Shown here: one piece after another, positions 9,218 to 16,221 of the stretch
Layout: each line of letters starts with the position of its first letter
How positions within the stretch are numbered: the stretch's first letter is position 1
Assembly (NCBI GenBank): GCA_965219915.1
Contig: OZ244794.1
Coordinates: forward strand, 558,001 to 622,000
Source of the DNA: Bin80 sp965219915
GTDB taxonomy: Bacteria; Bacteroidota; Rhodothermia; Rhodothermales; Bin80
Direction of reading: 5' to 3'
Length of the DNA: 64,000 bases
Position numbers and translations under genes: made by a program
Notes under the pieces: model-generated
Databases searched by the model: none
Told to the model about the DNA's origin: nothing
Seen by the model: the letters and a program-made list of their open reading frames with translations, nothing else

Positions 9218-10281
9218 TGGCAACCGTATTCGTTGGCACATATACAGAGCCTCTGGACCATGTTAATGGGCGCGGTGTTGGCATCTATATCTATTCATTC
9301 AAAGCCGGGCGACTACGCCCTGAGGGTGCGGTTTGGGGGCTGCCGAATCCATCCTATTTGGCTGTGGATGCCGCCCGTCACAGGCTATATGCTGTGAGCG
9401 AAACCCTGGAATTTGACGGGTTGGCTCAGGGAGCCGTGCAAGCCTGGGTATGGGATCCAGAGTCGTTCGCACTTGAATCACTCGGTCATGCGGGCACGCG
9501 GGGCGGTGCTCCATGCTATATCAGTGTTGTTCACAACCACCTTCTGATTGCCAATTATGTAGGTGGATCGGTTATTGCCGTAGGCCTGACCGAAAATGGC
9601 GGACTGGAACAGGTTACAGGATATGTGCAGCATACGGGCACCGGTCCGAACACTACACGCCAGGAGGCTCCGCATCCGCATGCGATTGTACCAGATCCCA
9701 CCGGAAAATATTGTTTGGTTCCAGATTTGGGTACGGATCGTGTGTACGTTTACCGAATTGATGGATCGAAAGCTGACCTGCAAAGCGGCGGAGAAGCTGT
9801 AAACATACATGCCGGGGCAGGGCCACGGCATCTGGTATTTAATCCCGCAGGTACGGGTGCATACCTGATGAATGAGTTGGATTCAACCATTTCATTCCTC
9901 GCATGGAAAGAAGGGCGTGCAACGCTGTCGTACACGCTTGATGCCCTTCCCGAAGATTATACTGGAATTCGTTCCGGTGCGGATATTCATGTTCATCCAA
10001 ATGGGCGCTTCCTTTATGCGTCACTGCGTGGTTTGGCAAGTATCGTCTGTTTTCAAGTAGATAGCGGTACAGGACGCCTGGTGAAGCCTGCCTGGTTTCC
10101 AACCCATGGAACTACCCCGCGCAATTTTACACTTGACTCCGCGGGAGAGCATTTAATTGTGGCGAATCAGGACTCGGATACGCTCGTTGTTTATCGTATC
10201 GACAGCACGTCAGGGCATCTGATTGGACCCCATCAGGTTGTGAATGTGCCCAGTCCAGCCTGCGTCAAGATCGCCTCATAA
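9217..10281 (+). CDS. Lactonase family protein (6-phosphogluconolactonase-like beta propeller)
   Basis: 354 residues. The repeats of a seven-bladed propeller are visible: FVGTYTE near the start, GGAPCYISV, HPHAIVPDPTGKY, GAGPRHLVFNP, ADIHVHPNGRFLYASLRG and TPRNFTLDSAGEHLIVANQ. This is the cycloisomerase/YbhE lactonase family, which opens sugar lactones. The long frame from 9112 would run through the preceding gene; the ATG at 9217 overlaps that gene's TGA and gives the normal N-terminus. There is no signal peptide, so a cytoplasmic role beside the hydroxyacid dehydrogenase is likely. Confidence 0.88.
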   Translation: MATVFVGTYTEPLDHVNGRGVGIYIYSFKAGRLRPEGAVWGLPNPSYLAVDAARHRLYAVSETLEFDGLAQGAVQAWVWDPESFALESLGHAGTRGGAPCYISVVHNHLLIANYVGGSVIAVGLTENGGLEQVTGYVQHTGTGPNTTRQEAPHPHAIVPDPTGKYCLVPDLGTDRVYVYRIDGSKADLQSGGEAVNIHAGAGPRHLVFNPAGTGAYLMNELDSTISFLAWKEGRATLSYTLDALPEDYTGIRSGADIHVHPNGRFLYASLRGLASIVCFQVDSGTGRLVKPAWFPTHGTTPRNFTLDSAGEHLIVANQDSDTLVVYRIDSTSGHLIGPHQVVNVPSPACVKIAS

Positions 10282-10358
10282 GCGGGGCCGTGTAGTATTT
10301 ACCGGTTTGTTGGCGTGATTTTATGTACATTTTCTTTCGCGAATGGAAAAATGCGCCA

Positions 10359-10469
10359 ATGAACCATTTTATTCGTAGCGGGCTTACCCGCCGGGATTTC
10401 CTAAGAATTACTGCAGGCTCTACCCAGAGCGCGTTCGCTCTTTCGGGCAGTAGCCTGTCCCTATCATGA
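10359..10469 (+). CDS. Short ORF encoding only a Tat-type leader, ending on the start codon of the next gene
   Basis: A 36-residue frame, MNHFIRSGLTRRDFLRITAG and a short Ala/Ser/Leu tail, carries a textbook twin-arginine motif (RRDFLR) and then stops. Its TGA at 10467-10469 overlaps the ATG at 10466 of the Gfo/Idh/MocA gene. Many relatives of that enzyme in these bacteria have just such a Tat leader fused in frame; one is present at 27213-28544. So this is either a leader detached by a one-base frameshift (mutation or sequencing error) or a real coupled leader peptide. An upstream in-frame ATG at 10323 would extend it to 48 residues. Confidence 0.5.
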   Translation: MNHFIRSGLTRRDFLRITAGSTQSAFALSGSSLSLS

Positions 10470-11605
10470 GGTCGATCGGTGTTGCTGTCGCAGGCACGGG
10501 ATTTATTGGTCCAGTGCATGTAGAGGCTCTACAGCGCTTAGGCATGCCGGTACGGGGTATTTTGGGCAGTTCCCCGGAAAAATCGAGAGCCGCCAGTGAA
10601 GCGCTGGGTTTGCCGCACGGTTATTCCAGTTATGAGGAGATTCTCTCAGATTCGACGGTGCACGCCGTGCATCTGGCAGTGCCAAATGTGATGCACTATG
10701 ATTTTGCATATCAAGCGCTTCTTGCCGGCAAGCATGTGATGTGCGAGAAGCCGCTGGCTATGAATGCTACTGAGGCAGACGCGCTGGTAGCCTTGGCTAG
10801 TGAGAAGAATCTCCATGCCGGAGTATGTTACAATATTCGGTTCTATCCACTGAATCTGGAGGCGCGTGTGCGTGTCCAGGAGATGGGACGGATACACAGT
10901 GTTGTGGGGCGTTACGTCCAGGACTGGTTGCTCTACGATACGGATTACAACTGGCGCGTGTTAAGTTCTGAGGGAGGTGCACTGCGGGCAGTATCGGATA
11001 TTGGCACGCACTGGATGGATCTGGTCTGCTCGATCACCGGATTACGGGCCGAGGCCGTGTTTGCTGATCTGAGCATTGTTCACCCTGTCCGCAAGAGGCC
11101 CACAGGCGAAGTCGCTACGTATGCGTCTACAGAAGGGCAGGAATTGGTGGATGTATCCATCGAAACGGAAGACTGCGGTTGCGTAATATTGCGCATGGAG
11201 GGGGGTGCACGGATGGTCTTGTGGGTGTCGCAGGTCACCGCCGGGCGCAAGAATTACTGCAGCTACGAAATTGCAGCAGAAAACGGCTCGCTGTCCTGGT
11301 GCAGTGAGCGTCCAAATGAACTGTTCATGGGTCATCGATCAAAACCCAACGAAGTGCTGTCACGCGATCCAGCCCTGCTGAGCGACTTTGCTGCGGGCTT
11401 TAGCAATTACCCCGGCGGCCATAACGAGGGGTTTCCAGATACCTTTAAACAGTGTTTTCGAGCCTTTTATGAGGACATTGCATCGGGTACAGATCCGAGG
11501 GCAGCACGCTATCCGACTTTTTCAGATGGTGCTCACGAAATCTTGCTCTGTGATGCCATATTGGAGAGCCACCGTACAGAGCGGTGGGTTCACCTTCAGA
11601 CATAA
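10466..11605 (+). CDS. Gfo/Idh/MocA family oxidoreductase
   Basis: 379 residues. An N-terminal Rossmann fold begins at once (GVAVAGTGFIG, 5-15). The family EKP motif is at 94-96 (CEKPLAMN), followed by the C-terminal beta-sheet dimer domain. Members oxidise or reduce sugar hydroxyls with NAD(P). As annotated it has no export signal, but a Tat leader in another frame ends exactly on its start codon, so the true protein may be exported or may once have been. Downstream are a small DMT permease and an aldo/keto reductase. The substrate is probably a sugar or cyclitol (inference). Confidence 0.9.
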   Translation: MRSIGVAVAGTGFIGPVHVEALQRLGMPVRGILGSSPEKSRAASEALGLPHGYSSYEEILSDSTVHAVHLAVPNVMHYDFAYQALLAGKHVMCEKPLAMNATEADALVALASEKNLHAGVCYNIRFYPLNLEARVRVQEMGRIHSVVGRYVQDWLLYDTDYNWRVLSSEGGALRAVSDIGTHWMDLVCSITGLRAEAVFADLSIVHPVRKRPTGEVATYASTEGQELVDVSIETEDCGCVILRMEGGARMVLWVSQVTAGRKNYCSYEIAAENGSLSWCSERPNELFMGHRSKPNEVLSRDPALLSDFAAGFSNYPGGHNEGFPDTFKQCFRAFYEDIASGTDPRAARYPTFSDGAHEILLCDAILESHRTERWVHLQT

Positions 11606-11631
11606 CGTTCACTCAATCAAACTCTACGCAA

Positions 11632-12075
11632 ATGAAAGCAGCATTCTTCTTACTCACCCTGGGATTGGGAGTCATCCTGGCGGTTCATCTGGCGATGAAC
11701 GGCCGGGCCGGTGCGGCCGTTCAGAATCCGCAAATGGCCAATGCCCTGTTCTGGTGTATCGGTGCAGTTACGGCCATTCTCGTGGGCTTTACAGCTTGGG
11801 AACCGGAGTTTTTTGGTCGACTGCAAGACGTTAACCCGTGGCTATTCACGGCCGGCATGATGGGAGCGCTATTGGTATTTGCTATTGCCGCACTTATTCC
11901 AAAGGTTGGCGCAGGCGGATTGTTTATGTCGCTCCTGGCGGGGCAGGTGATTACGGCCATGATACTATCGCATTATGGCTGGTTGGGCTCACCAGTTCAA
12001 CCAATAACAATGATGAAGGCATTTGGCGTGGTACTCATGCTGGGTGGGGCAGCCATGGTAACTTTTACTGACTGA
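11632..12075 (+). CDS. Small DMT-superfamily membrane protein (YdcZ/DUF606-like)
   Basis: 147 residues with about five hydrophobic helices and almost no loops. The helix starting FWCIGAVTAILVGF and the segment GGLFMSLLAGQVITAMILSH followed by GWLG fit the DUF606/YdcZ branch of the drug/metabolite transporters. The ATG at 11632 is preferred to an upstream frame start, since it begins directly with the first helix (MKAAFFLLTLGLG). Its TGA overlaps the ATG of the aldo/keto reductase (TGATG at 12073-12077). A role in moving a small metabolite of the cluster is plausible but unproven. Confidence 0.75.
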   Translation: MKAAFFLLTLGLGVILAVHLAMNGRAGAAVQNPQMANALFWCIGAVTAILVGFTAWEPEFFGRLQDVNPWLFTAGMMGALLVFAIAALIPKVGAGGLFMSLLAGQVITAMILSHYGWLGSPVQPITMMKAFGVVLMLGGAAMVTFTD

Positions 12076-13043
12076 TGGATAAAGTGAAACTTGGGGGCAC
12101 CGAGGTACAAGTCAGTGCCCTCTGCTACGGGACAGACCTGATCGGCAGCCGCGTAGGTGAAACGCAGTCGTACAGACTGTTGGATGTCTTTGCGGATAAC
12201 GGAGGTACGTTCATTGACACCGGCAATTTTTATGCGAGTTGGTATCCGGGATGTGTGGGAGGCGAGAGCGAAAGTACAATTGGGCGCTGGATGGCGGCAC
12301 GAGGTAATCGCACTAGAATGGCCATCAGTACCAAACTCGGATTTGACTATCCGGGCTGCGAAGGTGGACTGAGTGCTTCAGAGATTGAATCGGAATGCAA
12401 CAAGAGCCTTCAACGCCTCCAGACGGACTACATTGATGTGTATTATGCACACAGAGATGATTTTGATACGCCGCTTGAGGAGACGATGGAGGCCTTCCAT
12501 CGTCTGATTACAGCCGGGAAGGTCCGCGTATTGGGTGCGAGCAATCTATGGATCTGGCGGGTCGCAGAAGCAAACATGGTAGCAGCTCTGCGGGGATTAA
12601 CCCCCTACAGTGTGGTCGAGCAGCGATATACTTATTTTCGGCCGCGGCATGGAGCGGATTTTGGACCGCAGATTTGCATCTCCGAGGACATGAAGCGATT
12701 CTGCGACCATCACGGTATGTCGTTGATTGCGTATTCCATTCTTTTACAGGGAGCCTACTCCCGTGATGATCGTCCAGTGCCCGCACAGTTTGCGGGCCCT
12801 GAGGCCGACGAACGCATGCAAGCGCTGCAGTCGGTGGCTTTGGAAACCGGGGCGACTGTGAACCAGGTCATTATTGCCTGGATGCGACAGAGCGATCCAC
12901 CAGTGCTTCCGATTATAGGAGGTAGTAAACAGCAGCAGGTGCTTGAGAACCTTGCAGCTCTGGAAGTAGAGTTGTCAGAAGATCAAATGGAGCACCTGAC
13001 GCGGGCAGGAGATCCCGACGTGAAAAAAGCGTGGCTAAGGTAA
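12075..13043 (+). CDS. Aldo/keto reductase
   Basis: 322 residues, AKR TIM barrel. The catalytic tetrad can be read directly: Asp48 and Tyr53 in FIDTGNFY, Lys87 in ISTKLGF and His126 in YYAHRDD. NADPH-binding features are at the C-terminus (PIIGGSKQQQV). It likely reduces an aldehyde or keto sugar and is the last gene of the 6.8-13.0 kb cluster. Translation is coupled to the small permease by a TGATG overlap. It is cytoplasmic, with no signal. Confidence 0.92.
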   Translation: MDKVKLGGTEVQVSALCYGTDLIGSRVGETQSYRLLDVFADNGGTFIDTGNFYASWYPGCVGGESESTIGRWMAARGNRTRMAISTKLGFDYPGCEGGLSASEIESECNKSLQRLQTDYIDVYYAHRDDFDTPLEETMEAFHRLITAGKVRVLGASNLWIWRVAEANMVAALRGLTPYSVVEQRYTYFRPRHGADFGPQICISEDMKRFCDHHGMSLIAYSILLQGAYSRDDRPVPAQFAGPEADERMQALQSVALETGATVNQVIIAWMRQSDPPVLPIIGGSKQQQVLENLAALEVELSEDQMEHLTRAGDPDVKKAWLR

Positions 13044-13584
13044 TCTAATGGGGTAATTGGCAGAAGTTGAACGATTATGGCTACATTGAAGGGAAGAATT
13101 ATTGGTCGTGAGATCATTCCCGAAAACTATGGCCGTGTGTGTTCACAGCTATCGGATATGCCTGGAAATTCTCCTTACAAACCCAAAGTTCCTTGTTTGA
13201 ATCAAGCAGGTTCCATCCCCGCATTCAATGTGTGATCAATTGGGGAGCTTTGGTTCAATCAAGACGGAGTTGGCAACATCAGTCTGCGAGCTCTATTGGG
13301 TAGGGTTGCGGAGCGGGATTACGAGCCGGAGGTCCGCTGAATCCGCGGCAAGGATATTGGGAATACGGTGCGGCCAAGGATATACTGACAGTAGACGGTA
13401 AAAAGGACATATTATATTGGAAGACTTCAATTGGGAGTATGGGAGCGACACGGTCCTTGGCAGGGCGTGCCGTACTTGCGTATCAACCCCAGACGCTTAG
13501 CGCAGATAGGTTGATAAAGTCCGCTACATTCGACTGCATGCAATGGTGCTGCAGTAAGGTTTGCTTAACGAATTTTGTTGAATC
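13044..13584. other. Long spacer with possibly decayed coding sequence
   Basis: No intact gene. From about 13341 to 13587 one plus-strand frame stays open and has protein-like composition (for example GYWEYGAAKD, TSIGSMGATRSLAGRA), but it has no start and is broken by stops and frame changes upstream. I do not recognise the family. It may be the eroded end of a gene that once followed the aldo/keto reductase, or chance. Confidence 0.3.
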
Positions 13585-16221
13585 ATGACACATTTCTTTC
13601 GTACCACACTAATGCTTTTGGGCTTGCTTCTGGCAGTGAATGCACAGGCTCAGGAGACCATTTTTATACCCGTTAAGATTGACGGGCCTGTACACGATCC
13701 GATCCAGAACAGTTACTGGTTTGGACCCTTCTCGGAAACCGCCTCCGTGGCAGATCTTGACAATGACGGTGATTACGACATCGCAGCCGGCCGGAATTGG
13801 TATGAAGCTCCACTTTGGATCAAACATGAAGAGTATCGATCAGGCGCCGAACCCAACGGTCCAGAAACAGAGAGTAACAGCGAGTTTGCGCTGGATGTTG
13901 ATTTTGACGGATGGGAAGATATCGTAAGCAGTGGGTGGATGTTCATGAAGGGAGCTTACTGGTATCGTAATCCCGGAAGACCACTAGAGCCCGGAGAACA
14001 ATGGCAATCGCATAAGATCCACCAAGCCTTCAATATGGAAGGTGTTGTCCACGGTGATATAGATGGTGACGGTGATGAAGATATCCTGGTTAATCACTGG
14101 AGTCTGGTCGAAGGACAGGGAATGACGTGGCTTGAGCATATTGATGAGGCTCCCTACTGGGTAGAGCATATCGTTGGGACGGATGGAGATACGCACGGTA
14201 ATGCGCTCGGAGATATCAACATGGATGGTCGTCTTGATATTGTGACTGGGCAGGGTTGGTATGAGCAGCCGGATGAGCCGCGTGGGCCATGGCCATTTCA
14301 CGCCGATTGGGATTTTAGGAGTGCACTCTCCGAAAATGCTATTGCTACCGCGCATCCGAACATTGTACACGATGTTAACGAAGACGGCATGAATGATGTG
14401 ATTCTCGGTAGCGCGCATGCATACGGACTAGCCTGGTATGAGCAGTCTGTGGATGAGTCTGGCAACCGGTCATTTATGAGGCACTGGATTGAGACTGATC
14501 ATAGCGTCTTTCATTCGCTGGCTATGGCAGACTTGAATGGGGACGGCAAGGATGATCTAATTGCGGGCAAACGCCTGTTTGCACATTATGGGGGCGATGT
14601 TGGTGTTGGGGATCCCTCTTTCGTATTCTGGTACGATATAAAGGGCGGCGAATTCAAGCGCCACATACTCTCATACAACCATGTTCCTTACTATCCAGAA
14701 GAGGGAGGTATTAGCCCGCCGCCCAACAATGTCGTCGGCGTGGGAATGAAAATTAATGCCAAGGACATGGACAAAGACGGAGATATTGATGTTGTCTTGG
14801 CAGGTAAGACGGGTCTCTATGTGTTTTACAATCAGGGTACGCCGCCGAAGCCCAAGTATGCGAATGAACTCCCGCCCTACTACACATATCCGACTTGGCG
14901 CCAATGGCCCGCGTATCGCGCACTTTTCAACGGAAAGGATTTTTCGGGGTGGAAAGTGCCCGAGGGTGACGGAGGACACTGGACGGTCAAGGAGTACATG
15001 ATTGATTATGACGCACTATCCGAGGCTGAGGACAAGAGCCTATGGACAGAGGAGGAGTTCGGGGATTTCCAGTTACATGTGGATTGGAGGTTTAAGGGAG
15101 CCAGCGGCATATTCGATATGCCAAACATACTTCCAGACGGTTCTTACGAGGTAGACGAGGATGGTGAAGTAGTGACCAATCCTACTCCCAATTCGGATTC
15201 GGGGATATTCCTGCGCGGCACGACGCAGCAGGTGAACCTATGGAACTGGGGCGTCGGCTCGGGGGAACTCTGGGGGGTGCGCACCAATCCCGAAGCAACG
15301 CCTGAGCAACGCGCAGCAGCAGTACCGCGCGTACGTGCAGATAACGCAATGGGCGAGTGGAACTCAATGGACATAACGCTCATTGGGAACCGGATTTGGG
15401 TCATGCTCAATGGGGAGCAGGTTATAGAGAACGCTGAAATTCCTGGTCTGCCTGAGCAAGGTGCTATTGCGTTGCAGCATCATGGTGGATGGGATGAAGC
15501 GCGGGGTGCAATGAATCCTACAAGTTCAAACATTCAGTTCCGTAACATCTGGATTCGGGAGCTTGATGCGCCAATGGCTATTGAAGATCCGGCCAAGAAT
15601 CCCGAAGGCTGGGAAGAACTCTTTAATGGCGAAGATCTGAGTGGCTGGCTTACCGGAGAAAACAACAAGTTTGTTGTTGAGAATGGGGAACTCACCGTGA
15701 AACGCGAGAACCCGGATGGAGAAGAGCACAACCTGGATTACCTATGGACTTCCGAGCGTTACGGTGATTTCATACTGGAATTGGATTTCAAAGTAGTTGA
15801 GGGGACCAACAGCGGTGTCTTTTTCCGAACGAGTGACATTATGGATCCCGTTTATACCGGACTTGAAGTGCAGATCGCGAATTCTTATGGACGAGCAGAT
15901 TTGAGTCGTACTGGGACAGCAGGTGCGGTCTATGATCTGCAAGCTCCCGCAAAAAATGCCATCAATCCTCCAGGGGAATGGAACACGTATCAGTTGATTT
16001 GCAGGGGTAGCCGGATTCAGGTGAGCCTGAACGGCAAGCGTGTGGTGGATATGGATATTGCACAATGGCGGACCCCTCATGAGAACCCTGACGGTTCCTG
16101 GAACAAGTTTCCGACCCCTGGGACCGCATTTGCACGTGAGGGACATATTGGGCTCCAAGATCATGGCCAGCCCGTATGGTACCGGAATATTCGTGTCAAG
16201 CGATTGGACGGAGATGAATAA
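13585..16221 (+). CDS. Secreted protein: FG-GAP/VCBS-like repeats plus two DUF1080 domains
   Basis: 878 residues. A Sec signal (MTHFFRTTLMLLGLLLAVNAQA) is followed by repeats carrying calcium-type loops: DLDNDGDYDI, DIDGDGDEDI, DINMDGRLDI, DVNEDGMNDV, DLNGDGKDDL and DMDKDGDIDV. These form an FG-GAP propeller to about residue 425. Two DUF1080 domains follow, starting near 444 (LFNGKDFSGW) and 676 (LFNGEDLSGW). DUF1080 is a concanavalin-like fold, and some members are 3-keto-disaccharide hydrolases. A propeller joined to two DUF1080 copies suggests a large glycan-binding or glycan-cleaving enzyme at the cell surface. Its stop overlaps the next start by 8 bases, so it shares an operon with the ThuA-propeller gene. 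Confidence 0.88.
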   Translation: MTHFFRTTLMLLGLLLAVNAQAQETIFIPVKIDGPVHDPIQNSYWFGPFSETASVADLDNDGDYDIAAGRNWYEAPLWIKHEEYRSGAEPNGPETESNSEFALDVDFDGWEDIVSSGWMFMKGAYWYRNPGRPLEPGEQWQSHKIHQAFNMEGVVHGDIDGDGDEDILVNHWSLVEGQGMTWLEHIDEAPYWVEHIVGTDGDTHGNALGDINMDGRLDIVTGQGWYEQPDEPRGPWPFHADWDFRSALSENAIATAHPNIVHDVNEDGMNDVILGSAHAYGLAWYEQSVDESGNRSFMRHWIETDHSVFHSLAMADLNGDGKDDLIAGKRLFAHYGGDVGVGDPSFVFWYDIKGGEFKRHILSYNHVPYYPEEGGISPPPNNVVGVGMKINAKDMDKDGDIDVVLAGKTGLYVFYNQGTPPKPKYANELPPYYTYPTWRQWPAYRALFNGKDFSGWKVPEGDGGHWTVKEYMIDYDALSEAEDKSLWTEEEFGDFQLHVDWRFKGASGIFDMPNILPDGSYEVDEDGEVVTNPTPNSDSGIFLRGTTQQVNLWNWGVGSGELWGVRTNPEATPEQRAAAVPRVRADNAMGEWNSMDITLIGNRIWVMLNGEQVIENAEIPGLPEQGAIALQHHGGWDEARGAMNPTSSNIQFRNIWIRELDAPMAIEDPAKNPEGWEELFNGEDLSGWLTGENNKFVVENGELTVKRENPDGEEHNLDYLWTSERYGDFILELDFKVVEGTNSGVFFRTSDIMDPVYTGLEVQIANSYGRADLSRTGTAGAVYDLQAPAKNAINPPGEWNTYQLICRGSRIQVSLNGKRVVDMDIAQWRTPHENPDGSWNKFPTPGTAFAREGHIGLQDHGQPVWYRNIRVKRLDGDE

